This document shows, piece by piece, positions 49,825 to 62,003 of a DNA stretch of 64,000 nt. The stretch is from Acanthosepion lycidas (lineage: Eukaryota > Mollusca > Cephalopoda > Sepiida > Sepiidae): assembly GCA_963932145.1 (NCBI GenBank), contig OZ010581.1:86794912-86858911 (forward strand). The letters run 5' to 3'. The position numbers were made by a program, and so were the translations under genes. A model generated the notes under the pieces. It made no database searches. It worked only from the letters and a program-made list of their open reading frames with translations, and had not been told where the DNA came from. Position 1 is the first letter of the stretch; the number at the start of each line of letters is the position of its first letter.

Positions 49825-52800
49825 TCAATATCTATGATACTTCGCAAATTTTGTAGGCCAATGAATATGTCTGCCTGCTCTAGTTGTAGTTTTTGTCGGA
49901 GGAGTTTCAGGTCGAATATCCTTCTGCTGGGCGGAAGAATTTTGATCAAACGAGGTCGAAGAATGCTTATCGGCATCAATGAAAGCAGGTTTCAACCTGT
50001 CAATGCTGACAGTGTTTGTCTTATTATTGATTAAGATGGTAAAATATTTCGGTGCACGGGAAATAACTTGGAAAGGACCGGAGTATGTCGGTGTGAGAGG
50101 TTTTTTAACTGCATCTCTGCGTAGAAATACAAACTCACAGTTTTCCAAAGTTTTCGGTATGAAAATTGCTCTATTTGATGTGCGCGTTGGGGTATACACA
50201 AGGTTGGACATGCGTTCTTTCAAGTTCTGAATGAAGTATGTAGATGGTCTTGTCGACACATCTTTTTCAATCATTTGACCGGGGAGTGTAAGTGGGCTCC
50301 CAAAAACAAGCTCAGCTGTGGTGCGTTTTAAATCTTCCTTGACAACACTTCGCAGTGCTAGCATTACTAGTAATAATTTCTCAATCCATGATCGTGTGTC
50401 TTCGCTAGCTGTAAGTGCTGCCTTTAGTTGCCTGTGAAACCTTTCTACCAAACCGTTTGCGCACGGATGGTAAGCTGTAGTTGTTATATGTTTAGTACCC
50501 AACAGGTTAGTAAATTCAGCGAAAAGGGTAGACTGGAATTGGGGTCCACGATCTGTAGTAATGACAGACGGGCATCCAAATGTGGCTATCCATTCCCGTA
50601 GGGTCGTTTGCGCGATGACACTGGCGGTGGTTGATCGCAGGTGTACCACCACTGGCCAACGTGTGAAACGGTCCACTATTGTCAACAAGTATTCGTATCC
50701 GTCTACTTCCATTAAGGGACCGACGAGGTCGACGTGGATATGTTTAAATCGACCATCCGGTGCAGAAAAGTGACCAGGAGGAGATCTGGTGTGTTGTTGA
50801 ACTTTCGACTTCTGGCATTTAATACATGTCTGCGTCCAGTGTTTTATGTCTGCAGACATATTTGGCCAGACAAATCGCTCAGAAATTAGTTTCGTTGACG
50901 CTTTACGGCCTGGATGAGACATAGAATGAAAATGTCCGAAAATTTGTCTGCGCATAATAGGGGGCACTTAGGGTCTAGGATGTTTAGTGCTAACGTCACA
51001 ACACAAGTATGCCGCACTGAAAGGAATTGGTCGTTGCTCAATGAGCAGTGACGTGTCACTGTTAACTTTTTCTAGGGTGGCATACCTCTGCTGTTCTCTG
51101 GCTAAACATTCAAAATCTACTGGCTGTAACTTGACGGAATTCATAGTAGCTCTAGAAAGGGTGTCAGCAACGATGGTGTCGTTCCCATTAATGTGACGAA
51201 TATCAGACGTAAACTGTGCGATGTAGTCCAGCTGTCTTATGTCACGAGGGTTATACTTATCTGTTTTAGAGTGCAAGGTATATACTAAAGGTTTGTGGTC
51301 AGTGAAAAATATAAAATTCCTGCCCTCTAACAGATGTCGGAAATGACGAACAGATAGATATATAGCCAGCAGTTCACGTGAGAAAGCACTATATTTGCTG
51401 AATTCAATTTCACGGAAAAGAATGAAAGTGGTTTCTTCACATTATCACTCTCCTGGTGTAATACGGCTCCCACACTATCAGCAGATGCGTCCGTAGTAAG
51501 AGTAAGTGTTGGTTCTTCACTATCCGAAACGTAAGATAGTTTAGTATAATTAGCCAGGGCTTCCTTGGCATTATTAAATGCCGAAAGTGCATCGTCAGTT
51601 AGAATAATCTTACTGTTGTTCTTTCTTTGATTTTGTAACAGGTTTGTCAACGGAATCAGCACTTGCGAACAATGAGGTATGAATTGTCTGTAATAGTTTA
51701 CTAAACCAAGAAATCTACGTAGCTGTCGAAGTGTAGTTGGTTGTGGGAAGTTTTGAATAGCTTCGACCTTATGAGAGACGGGTGTAATCCCCTTCCCATC
51801 TATCTCATGACCAAGAAAGATCAGCCTCAGTACAACAAATTCACACTTAGTAGAATTAATTTTAAGTCCGAAGTGCTTCAATCGCCGGAAAACCTGTTCC
51901 ACGTGATCGGTGTGTTCTTCGATGTTCCTACTCGCAATCAGAACATCGTCAATATAGGCGAATGTGAAATGCAGGCCACGCAGTACTTCGTCTATAAGTC
52001 GCTGGAAGGACTGCGCTGCATTTCTTAGACCGAAGGGCATTCTAGTAAACTCAAATAAACCAAACGGTGTAGTCACAGCAGTTTTGTGGATGTCGTCTTT
52101 TGCCACAGGGATTTGATGAAAAGCCTTTCTCAAGTCCAACTTTGTAAAAATTGACGCTCCTTGTAACGTTATTGCAAAATCTTGTAGATGCGGGATCGGA
52201 TATTTGTCCGGGACTGTTTGAGCATTAAGTCGCCGAAAATCACCGCATGGTCTCCAAGCTCCAGCTTCCGATTTCGACACCATATGCAAAGGAGAAGCGT
52301 ATGGGTTGGATGATGGACAGATGCTGAAACTCAATGTTAGCATTTTTATATTTATCAGGATGTAAACGCCGCGGAGGTGAATGCACGGGAAGACCAGTCG
52401 TCTGTATCCTGTGTTCCGCATTGTGTAAGATTGGTTCCATGTAGTTGAACGGTGTCAGAATTTCTGGATATTTCCGTAATAAATGTTGTAGACTGTTGGC
52501 AGCAGGTAGGGCTGTACTGATACCTGCCGTTGTCAATTTTGAAGTAATTCCCTTAATTGCAATATCGGTATATTTATCTTCTAAGGATCGGGAAGACATT
52601 GAGTTTAAAATAGGCCAGGAAATCATATCCTAGAATTGTTGACTTTACTTGTGCGATGGTAAATACCCAAGTGAACGATCTACGTAATCCCAGGTTTAAT
52701 GTAAGTGATTTTTCACCATAGGTTTCTATTCGAGAACCTCTGGTAGCTTGGAGGTTGTATGATGTAGCTTTGGTCGCCATGTTTGTTGTAGGCGGAATCA

Positions 52801-52931
52801 CACTAACCTGTGCGCCCGTGTCAACCAAGAATAGGTAACCAGAATTGGCGTCCTTAACATAAAAAAGACGGTTAATATTTTTCCCCGGTAGCGAACGCCG
52901 TCTTCACTTGCTGCCGGGAACGTCGTTTCCC
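49825..52931 (-). pseudogene. pol: CsRn1-type Pol polyprotein, multiply broken
   Basis: From 52931 (GGGAAAC junction, entered in the -1 frame). A frameshift precedes protease VDTGAQVSVIP (~52820, canonical DTGA) and ILGYDFLAYF; a shift follows at ~52600. Linker TGLPVHSPPRRLHPDKYK is followed by another shift. RT shows PYASPLHMVS, CGDFRRLNAQTVPDKYPIP, KLDLRKAFHQIPV and AYIDDVLIAS. RNase H shows LTTDASADSVGAVL, then a shift. TSDIRHINGNDTIVADTLS ends in a TAA (50968-50970) where the other element has Tyr. Integrase has HFHSMSHPGR...CIKCQKSK, HVDLVGPL, TTDRGPQFQS, NGLVERFHR and a GPF module (YSGPFQVISR). It ends near 49825. The domain set is complete; the copy is inactive as read. Confidence 0.9.
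52881..52931 (-). promoter_or_regulatory. Candidate -1 frameshift signal, second copy
   Basis: On minus, GGGAAAC (52925-52931) again lies in the Gag frame as G GGA AAC, 18 nt before the gag TGA (52904-52906). Pol homology (GKRRSRQQV) begins in the -1 frame. TTCCCGG starting 4 nt downstream can pair with CCGGGGAA (~52881-52888) with one bulge. The heptamer and register are shared with the element at 42.4 kb. Confidence 0.7.
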
Positions 52932-53770
52932 GCTTGCTGTGTCGATCTTCTGCCAAAGAAATTCGCGCTAAACCTGCAAGGTTTACGTCATTTATGTGCC
53001 TGGTGGCCAAAGTTTGCATGATACCAACATACGTTGTCCTGATAGTTTTCTCTATTTCGTGACAACGATCTGTGTCTACGTCGTCGTGATTCAGGAGGAG
53101 TTTGATTAGTGAAGTTGCATTTCTGTTGTTGCATAGACTTCTGAATATCCTGTACCTGAATAGAAAGTTGTGCTAACCTGTCACTAAGTTTACGCATGTC
53201 GTCTGCGTCAACCACCGATGCTACTGGCTGTCTCCGGGTCGCAGCATACACAGGACTAGATGGCTGGTTATCAGCTATTTTATCACCTATTTCAGCTAGT
53301 TTTTGTAGTTCAATTTCGTCTGGGAGGGAAGCCAAAATTTGGATGGTGTTCACGTGAAGCTTGTCCAACCAAAGCTGTCTTAACACTGTGTCAGACATTG
53401 TGTTGCTTCCTAATAGTACCCGCATTTTACGCAGAGGTTGTGACGGTTTACTTTGTCCCAAGCTCAAGTTATTAAAGAGGTCACGCAGCTTTTGTTCCTC
53501 AGATTGACCAGTTCTATGGAGTATAGCTTCTTTTAGGGTATCATAAGGTTTATTAGATGACATCTCATCCAGGAATTCCAAAACCTCAATCGCTACCTCC
53601 GCCGGTAGCTTCTCTACAACGTAGGCATATCGGGAAGTTTGGGAAGTTATCCTCTTGGCGTTGAATATAGCAGTTAACTGTGCGAACCAAACTTGAACAT
53701 TGACATTGTGGTAAGCTGGCAAATTAACAGTTATTGCGGCTTCTGTGTGTGCATCAGTTTGCTCAGCCAT
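52904..53770 (-). pseudogene. gag: CsRn1-type Gag with a stop in the zinc knuckle
   Basis: Open for 260 codons from MAEQTDAHTEAAITVNLPAY at 53770, through VQVWFAQLTAIFNAKRI, VVEKLPAEVAIEVLEFL, LHRTGQSEEQKLRDLF and LWLDKLHVNTIQILASLP to CWYHANFGHQAHK. A TGA (52988-52990) then stands where the third Cys of the C-x2-H-x9-C-x3-C motif is expected; RKPCRF follows in frame. Gag ends at TGA 52904-52906. Gag coats the RNA genome, and the knuckle binds it. One stop is the only obvious lesion. Confidence 0.88.
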
Positions 53771-53925
53771 AATGCTAATTAATATCTCTTGGACGCGGAA
53801 TTAGGATACCAGTTGGTGATGTGGTGATTTAAATTTTTTAAACGACGGTACAAAAATCAGAGTTGCCAATGTGAAATCTGAGTTTGTCTCCTATTAAATA
53901 TCGCTCAATACTTTTCCACGCACGT

Positions 53926-53943
53926 TCGTATTCGAGGTCACCA
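53926..53943 (-). promoter_or_regulatory. Primer binding site
   Basis: Between Gag and the 5' LTR, plus GGTCACCA (53936-53943) matches the last eight bases of tRNA-Trp with CCA; the flanking ATTCGA has diverged. Its position just inside the LTR is correct. Confidence 0.6.
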
Positions 53944-53948
53944 TTTTA

Positions 53949-54779
53949 TGTAGTGGTGTTGACGGCATAAACCAACCCACACATTTTTTTTACTTTACGA
54001 ATGTGTAAGAAAACAAAAAGCAAACAAGAGAAAGAACACAAAAAAAAGAACTTTTCATAACAGGTACAATATTTATATTTATAAATGTCAACAGTTTTAC
54101 ATTAACTATTAACATAAGTTACTTCCCTTTGACTGGGCTACAGTTTTTACTAATAAAACATTTTTTATCGGAGCTCACAAAAAGCTGAATTATCTTGTTC
54201 AAAATGTTCACTGAAAGAGAGTTTAAAAATCTTGTAAAGCTGAAAATATATTAATAAACTTTTAGCTTTAAAAGAAGTTGGAGAAGTTGGTGAGTGAGTT
54301 GTTTCGTTGAAATTGTAGCTTGCATTTCAGTGAAGTTATTTCATGTTAAAGAACTTGAGGTTCTAACTTTGTACTTCGCTGCAGTAATGATTCGAGCGTC
54401 GTGAACTCGTTTAGCAAATTCGAGTCGTCGTAAATTCTCACTGACTGGGTTCGCTCGTACCATCAATTTATATGTTTTTTTAATCACGCGACAGGCTCCA
54501 ATAAGCAGTGTTTTTTCGTCAGGTCAAAAACTAGGTTGACGTTATTCGGACGTAGTGGTGAGCAGGTAAATTGTTTTTTTAATATCTGTTAACCACTCAG
54601 AAAGCGCCTTACAAAACTCAGTCTGGAGCCTGATATGTTTTGTGTTGCTTATTGAGAACAATGCACGTGAAGATATCCGAGATAATTTTAATATTTATTG
54701 TCCAATGAGAAGTTCGGGTTTTCAGAAACATGTATGAAGATGTGATTCATTGATGAAAAAGTGGTAGCGGACAGCTAAA
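53949..54779 (-). repeat. 5' LTR
   Basis: Near-identical to 48930-49778 but lacking about 22 bp at ~54748 (CCGCTTTTTTGCACGAAAAT region). Confidence 0.93.
54438..54474 (-). promoter_or_regulatory. LTR core promoter (TATA plus Inr)
   Basis: On minus, CATATAAATTG with CAGTCAGTGAG about 28 bp downstream; identical arrangement in the solo LTR at 21871. Confidence 0.65.
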
Positions 54780-54783
54780 AAAC

Positions 54784-56075
54784 CATCTAAGAGTGATTCA
54801 GGAAAAGTTAGTAAAATTATGTTACAAGAGAAATGTTATATCTTGAGGAAAACTGTCAAGGTGAATCGATGGCGTAATACAAATGACTTTATAGAATCGT
54901 TCAATATCATAAACAGGAACGGGTGCACGTTCCTGGAATATGATGTTTCTTGATTTTGACCCGTCTATTACAGAAAATATACTAGCAAAATCAGTAGATC
55001 TGGCAAGATGATTTCTTGATATCCCAATGAGATATTGTAGAAGGTCAATGTTATTCCATAATGAAGAAATCTGGTACAGAAAATGAGAGATACAGGCAAG
55101 TTTCAACGTTCCAGTAGGTTCATTTGACATTACAAATGCGAGTGAGCTGGTTGGCATATACATCCAAAATGAAATAAATGAAGTATCGCGCTGACAAGGA
55201 TGAGATTGTCTTTAAAGGGATGATGGACAATTATGTAAGCTGTTTAAAGATTTGAAATTGAAAATAGGGATAGGATTTAACCTGAAAAACGAATTGTACA
55301 TAAAAACAGAATTAATGAGGCTATACTGGTAACATAACAGTTAACTATCACCTCAGAAAATGGTATCGAAAAAATTCCGAGAGGGATAAAGCATAGAATT
55401 TCAAGTAATTCATCGAACATTGAAATATTTGTGAAGATTAAAAAGGAGTATGAAAAGGCGTTAAGAAAAGTGGGATATGAGAGATGTCTGGTATATAAAG
55501 AATAAAGAAACAACAAAAATGTAAAGAAATAGGAAAAAGAATATCATCTGGTTTTTCAAATTGTTGAGGAATTGCTTTCCTAAAGGATCGGGACTGTCGA
55601 AGATACAGTAAAAATAAATTACAGTTGTATGAGTAATGTGGAAAAAAAATTAAAGGAATGCAGAATAGAAAGATATTATACGGAAGAGAGAATGAGGAGC
55701 AAAGTTGTAACCGCAGAGATCCAAATAAGTGTCCTCAGAAAGAAAAAATGTCAGGTTAGCTGTGTCGTATATTAGGAAACAGAGGAGAGTGAAGGCTGTC
55801 AAAATAAAATATATATTGGTTCGACAGGAGGATCATTTAAAATAATCATAAAATGACGATGGAGACAGCCAATTACAAGACTAGCCCAGCCCTTTCAATG
55901 TACGTTTAGGAGTTAAAAGAAAAGAAGTTAGAGCAGAGGTCAAATGGGAAGTAATCAAGAAAACAGTTAACTATGGAAAAGGATCAAGTTTTCTAGTTCA
56001 GAATTTGAGGAGAAATTAGCGATAATTATGTATAAAGAACCAACGAACAGAAGATTCGAGGGGTGAAACCGTGGT
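54784..56075 (+). pseudogene. Penelope-like RT, downstream part, with GIY-YIG endonuclease remnant
   Basis: Continues the frame cut at 48929: PSKSDSGKVSKIMLQ, VNRWRNTNDFIESFNIINRN, FLEYDVS then FDPSITENILAKSVDLAR (the FDI-x-x-FYPSI Asp strand), VGSFDITNASELVGIYI, RDDGQLCKLFKDLKLKIGI (the RDDG motif is the catalytic YxDD equivalent) and INFxL-like FNLKNELY. After a degraded stretch come a GIY-YIG endonuclease remnant, IRY-like NNHKMTMETANYKTSPALS, MYV.ELKEKKLE, then FRI.GEISDNYV and KEPTNRRF near its end. Penelope-like elements encode RT fused to GIY-YIG endonuclease. Numerous stops; inactive. Confidence 0.82.
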
Positions 56076-56539
56076 AGCTTGGTAAGGTTGTTATATCATT
56101 TTAAGATAATATTTAAGAATATTGCTCTACAGAATACGTAATTTAAATTCCTAAAATCTACTGGATTTGGTCGATTTTGAGGTAGACTATCCCGTAAACG
56201 AACATGTTCACATATTTTATTATTTTCAGGGAATAGGCTATCATAGCCCCCCACAGAATTAGAATTCGGAGTGCCAACCAAGGCTAGAGTACTCTGTTAC
56301 ACATATTAGCTAGAAGAAATTTGTCCAGGTTTTAGGGATGAATAAAAAAAAAATATATTTATCAGTTATATTCAAATTATACAATAAAGACTTGTTTATG
56401 CACATATCTATCTAAACTGAAGAGAGAGATCCTCCATTCCTTTGAATAATGGCCACTACGGACGTGACACGGAGTCATCAAGGTAAAAAAATGTCATTGT
56501 TAGGGTACGCTACAGGTATATCGACAATTATTGAGAATA
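56076..56539. other. Gene-free stretch
   Basis: Nothing recognised. Confidence 0.5.
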
Positions 56540-56800
56540 TGGCTGCAGGTAATTTAATGAAATCTGCAACCAAATTCAAATATTTTCAATGAGGTTTAAA
56601 TCTGGCGAATGTGAGAGCCAAAAGAGAACTTTAAAATCAGCTGCATGTTTCTGGAACCACTTTAGTGTCACCGCTTAAAATGAGGATTTGTGATATCTTT
56701 CTGGAACAAATCGCCAACGGAAAACATTGGTGCAACTCTTCTATAATAAGATCTGTGTATGTCATGCTTGTCAAGACAGATTCTAGTTTCTCGAGAGATC
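56540..56800 (-). pseudogene. Tc1-like transposase C-terminal fragment
   Basis: On minus, WFQKHAADFKVLFWLSHSPD followed by LNLIENI matches the WFxEHxxxFxVLxWPxxSPDLNPIEHLW region with the catalytic Glu. Only about 60 residues are recognisable and the rest is lost. Confidence 0.65.
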
Positions 56801-56966
56801 CTTGCAAACTTCAACATAACACTCTCACACAATTAAACAGTTAACACTAAATTGTACAACATATTGCTGACAGGCTGGGTACATAACTACCGCATATAAA
56901 ATCGACTAACTTAAAAAGTTGAAAACCCAATTTAATTTCTTTTTTACACGATTTAATGTCGATGAT

Positions 56967-57042
56967 ACTGGATCAGGTGGTGTGCAGTATCTACAGGGTA
57001 ATTTTTTAAATTACCTGTAGATATGCCACCACCTGATCCAGT
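56967..57042. repeat. Long hairpin (inverted repeat, ~36-bp arms)
   Basis: ACTGGATCAGGTGGTG at 56967 pairs with CACCACCTGATCCAGT ending at 57042. The arms continue through TATCTACAGG.TAATTT with small indels and an almost absent loop (TT). It may be two fused transposon ends. Confidence 0.85.
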
Positions 57043-60000
57043 TCATGACTATAATTTTTAAAATCAGGAGAGTTCATCATACATAAAATAGGGAGTTACT
57101 TTTCTTGTTGCTCGACGACAAGGAAATCCTATGTAATGCAGTGTACTCTGTACAGTACGTTAACTAACTTGTTGAATGGCACAGATGCTGAATTATTATG
57201 ATGAGTTTTTTGTATTATGTTCGCCTTTGTTAGTGTTTACCATCGTTGTTAATCGTTAGTATGGTGTAACTGAGTTATCAAAAATAACAGTAGATAACCG
57301 GTATTTGATTAACAAGTTTATTACCCTTTGGTACAGGGAAACATAATGTAGAATAGAAAACATGGAAGAGAATGTTTAGTCGTGAATGACTGTTTCCAGC
57401 CAAAGCTACTGTTGCTACTGCTCCTCCTGATACTCCTCTTGATGTAGGAATATTTTTATGTCTTTCGTCCGACGGCCGAGTCCAAACTTGTAGGGAAATA
57501 TTTTTCCTCACATCAAAGCAACAGTGCGCATCCGCAGTTTTTAAATGCTGCTGAATGACATAATCAAAATGTTAACTTTGCACTCCCCTTCAAACAAAAG
57601 GTTAGGAAGGCAGCGCCCATCAATACCGGAAAAGGCGGTAAACAACTCGTGAACTTGAGAAACCTATTTTTCTGAAAAATTGATTTTAAGAGATATTATT
57701 TTATAAATTTTAACTGACAGTAACATTGGCTGCTCAGTCAATGAATGCCGAATATTTTCTTATAATGAAAATATTATCATTAACATATATATAATCTCTA
57801 TTGTGATAAGATAAAGAACAAAGAGGAAATGTTTATCAATATGAGATAGAGAGAAAAAGAAGAAATACATACTGGTATTTTTATTTTTGTGTTTGATTTT
57901 CATTGGTTAAGCAGGTTTCACGTGCATTCGACGTTTGCATAATTTGATGGCGTTTCGAATTCAAGGAGAGATGCTGTACCTCTTTGAAGTTTGAAGAAAT
58001 TAACGGATTCCAAGCAAACTAACAAACTGTCCATATTGCTTTATGCATTTAAGTGTATGTATGTGTATTTTGCCTATGTGGAATTACTAATTCATATATA
58101 TATGTGTGTGTTGTGTGTGTGTGTGTGTGTGTATATGTTTAAGATGGCAAAATCTTATATTATTGCAAGACTGCCGTTCAGACACAGACACACGAATGCA
58201 CATAGACACACATATATTTCCCTGATAGCTATAATCTTCAATTATTCAAATGCAATATCAAACGAAATCTTCATACTCCTTGATCCAATTCCCCGTTCTT
58301 CTCTTCATCCTTTTCTCTATCACGCCCCTTTACTCTTGCTCTCACTCTCTGTAACTCATTGCGTGCGCCTTATTGTAAACAACTGCAGTATACAAAAGGA
58401 AAGAGAAATGAATGTATGAAATATTGGTACAAAGGAATCCAAATGTAAAAATAAAAAAATGTAAAGAAAATGTTATCCGAGGAAAGGCAAAAACTTAAGA
58501 AATATGGACGTCTAGAAATAAGAGGCATCGTGCATTTATAAAGGGGAAAAAGAAAGAAATTTAATTAAGTTAATTTTGTTTTAAACTGAATAAATCACGT
58601 CAACAACCAATTAAAAATCGTAAAAGATACCTGAAGAAGGGTATAACAATCGAAACTTTTGTAAGTATAATAACCAAAATGATTATACTAGTTCAAATGA
58701 AAAGGTCCAAATGAAAATAAGAAAAAAATCTGTTATACACGTTGCTCCTGTTGAATATAGTGCATGACTTTTCTTTGTGTTGGCTCTCATCTGTTAGACA
58801 CTTCTGAAGAAACGTGTTCATTAACTTTACGCAAATTATAATACTTTTTATTTCTAATGACAATTTTATCTTTCACATTTCTGTTTTCAAAGACAGATTT
58901 CGTAATTTGAAAAACATGATTTTAAGGAAAATTTGATATGATAAACAAAAATGTAAATCTGAACTTGATTGAAAAGTGCTACTAGTTGATAGGGAAATTC
59001 CTTTTCTTCTCTTCATTTAAAAAAAAAAACTGAATAAAATAGCTCGTAGAAATTTTCTCCTATGTCATTTATTTCGCCCTTATGTATTGTGTGATACTGT
59101 ATTGCGATTAGTAATTAGTTAAGCTGGTCTTTCCATTTCTGAAGGCCTCGATGAAAGACCATTATCCTCCTCCGATAATAAATATAAGTTTTACTTTTCT
59201 TGTTCGTCATAATATTCTCTAACCTACAGAACTCCCACAAGGAGCGTGTTTTAATGCAGAAGTTTGTTTGTAATTTTTAGGAAACGTTGACGAATTAATT
59301 TAGATTATTCGAGTTCGTTGAAAAAAGTACAAATATAACTTTATATTCTATTTATGAGGTTCATTTAATCGTATGATGAAATATTACATTTGACCACACA
59401 CGATTTGTTACTGTTTGATCAATAGTCTATGTTGAGATTATAGAAACTAAGGTTTTTCTATACTTTAGCATTTTCAATTTTTTCTGCCTCTCTTCTTCTA
59501 CTTCTATTTCTTCACGATGAGTACTTCAGCTGTTTGATTGGAAAATCGATGGCTTACTATAATACAATTTACTCTTTTATATATTTCAAATACATCATCA
59601 GTGAAAGGCCGATTGAGACCCTTCCCTATCTACTTAACTCCAAATGGTGTATATGTATATTTTATGCATATTTTTATATATATTTTATGTACCTTTTTAT
59701 TTAAGAGAAATGAGTAATCCATTTCTAATCCTTTTTTGTAATCTACTTTTATTTCTAAAAATCTGTCGGTTGCAAAACAACTGTTTGAAGTTGATCGGAA
59801 ATTAATGTCCGATTTTTAGAATCAACTTTTATTCCTGAATTAATGTATTTAAACTGTGTATCAATCAGTCTCAATTTGTAAGATAAATATAAGAGGTACA
59901 TATATATTAAGAATGGACATAAATTCAATATTAACATTGTCAAAAGATATTATTTTACTTTTTACTCCTTCTTATAATCATTTTATTGATATTTATTCAT

Positions 60001-62003
60001 CATCTTTGTATATCTTGTAATAATGCCGATTAGAAAATTAATATTTTATGAAAATTAGCATTAATATATTTTCATACTAATGTTCTTTATGTCATTATTT
60101 TTTTTAATATCATGTCCGTTCAGGATGTAGGCGACCATGGATCTCAACAGATTCCTTTTTTATCTGTCGAATTTCATGCATTCTTGGGTACGATAATGAT
60201 TTCTTGTTGTCTTCTGTTTGGAAGTAAGTTTATCTTTTTCTTCGACTGGCTGCCAGACAACGCAGTTTACCACTAGCTGTGAGAACACTCATGACTTTCC
60301 CAAGGACATTAATGTAAAAGCGAACGCAACAGACTGAATCATCAATTCCACTTTCTTTACTGGTAACAGTTATACTATTGTCATTTGTATTTATTTAATT
60401 CAAAATGATATTTTAAAAAATTTTCTTGTCTTCATCGATAGCATTTAAATATCTTCAAAATCAAAGTTAACTATCAGTCTTTTACAATCAACACATTACA
60501 AATGAATTATCTGTTAACTTATTTGTTAGAATAGGTTGCACAACTAAACTTTTAAAATCATCACGCTTATATTTCCTAAATGTAGCAATATCATCATAAT
60601 TATTAAGACAACTATCAGTTTCACTGCAATCATAGCAGAATCATTCTAATTTTCCGGATCATAATCATAATCTCCTGCAACTCATTTGGACGGTCTCCTT
60701 CATTATTGAAAAGTCACAAGTTCATACTTACTGATAAACTTTTATGAGGAAAAAGAGCAAGTGAAAGATACTTACAATAAGAAATAGCGGTGATGACAGT
60801 TATAATTGTCACTTTTAAAATTCTTCATATTTACGAAGTATAACTTTGTAAGTGAGAAATACATTTGTGCAGTGTCAATTTTCCTGCTTTGAAAATAAAT
60901 CAGTATCCTGGTATTGTTCCATCAAACATTGACAACGTATGGCAAACACACAGCTACGTAAGCCTGTTTTATTATTTATCTTAATTTACGAAATGTGAGG
61001 TGTCGTAAGTTAACCCAGTACATCCGAGTTGGAATTCCATTTGAGTCTGCGCAGATCACACTCTCAAAATAATGACACTGAGAAAAGCATGAATTTAACT
61101 TTGCTTATTTTTTTGATGGACCTCTTGACTGTAATTTAATAACTGCCACGAAACGAAAATAATGTAAATTTGTTAAAATTGTCTAAACTACCTAGAGTGT
61201 GACAAGTAAATTACTACTATAGCCACTCTTAGCACTGGAATTGAGTGACTGCTGATTATAATTAAGAAGCAAGAAAATTTCGTCAGTTAAACTCTATGTA
61301 ATGTCAACCCTCTGGTATAACAGATGAATAATGGACAATTTATAAAGAAACGATGGTGATGCAGTTCTACAGAGAATAGCATAGACTAAAAACGTGAGCA
61401 ACGACGAAGTTTTAAAGAAAGCAGGAACTAAAAGGACACTTATATTTAAAATCAGAAAGAGAGTTGAATTTGCTAGGCTATATAAGGGGAAGGGGGCTTG
61501 GATGACTTGACTTTCACAAGACATAGTGAATGCTTACCTAACTTGTCTGTGCGAATGAATGGCAGAGCGAGAATATAGAGAAATGGTAAAGAGTCAAGCG
61601 TTGCTTAGATCTACAAGAAACAGAATGTTGTAGTGAGTCATGATCGCCTATAATTTTTAAGGAACACAACACAAAAGATCTCCGATCACCCACTTTAGCG
61701 TTCATTATTAATTTTGGCTGTGATCAAAGAGCTTAATGTCAATAATTCTGCTGTCCTTCTCTGAAATGCTTAACATTGGCTTTTTCTCTCTTCAATATCA
61801 TATATCAATCATCCGATTGGTGAATAGTTCGATCACATTGGATTGGGCTTGTAGGTTCGTTATCTACGTATATAATTCACCTTTCTGTTTGTAACTTATT
61901 CTGTCTCCTATTAGACATTAATCCCTCTCGATTATGTGCCTGAATGTGTAGACGTCTATTTAAAATACGTTCCATTAAGTGTCTGCACTATAGCGAAGTG
62001 GAT
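57043..62003. other. Gene-free stretch
   Basis: About 5 kb of AT-rich sequence with a (TG)n run at ~58094-58134 and no gene, RNA or transposon body recognised on either strand. Confidence 0.5.
58094..58134. repeat. (TG)n microsatellite
   Basis: Interrupted GT run. Confidence 0.92.

Larger units (their letters stand above)
48930..54779 (-). mobile_element. Ty3/gypsy element, CsRn1 type, with both LTRs, inserted in a Penelope-like element
   Basis: Two LTRs (48930-49778 and 53949-54779) in direct orientation flank Gag and Pol on minus. The insertion splits a Penelope-like RT frame and is bounded by a 4-bp AAAC duplication (48926-48929 and 54780-54783). The coding region has several stops and frameshifts. 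The LTRs remain very similar apart from a 22-bp gap in the right copy, so insertion is fairly recent relative to the Penelope relic. Confidence 0.95.

Noticed and set aside
58614..58680. CTGAAGAAGG...CGAAACTTTTG motif resembling a Penelope-like 3' region
   Set aside because: Short, common in animal repeats, and no coding remnant is attached.
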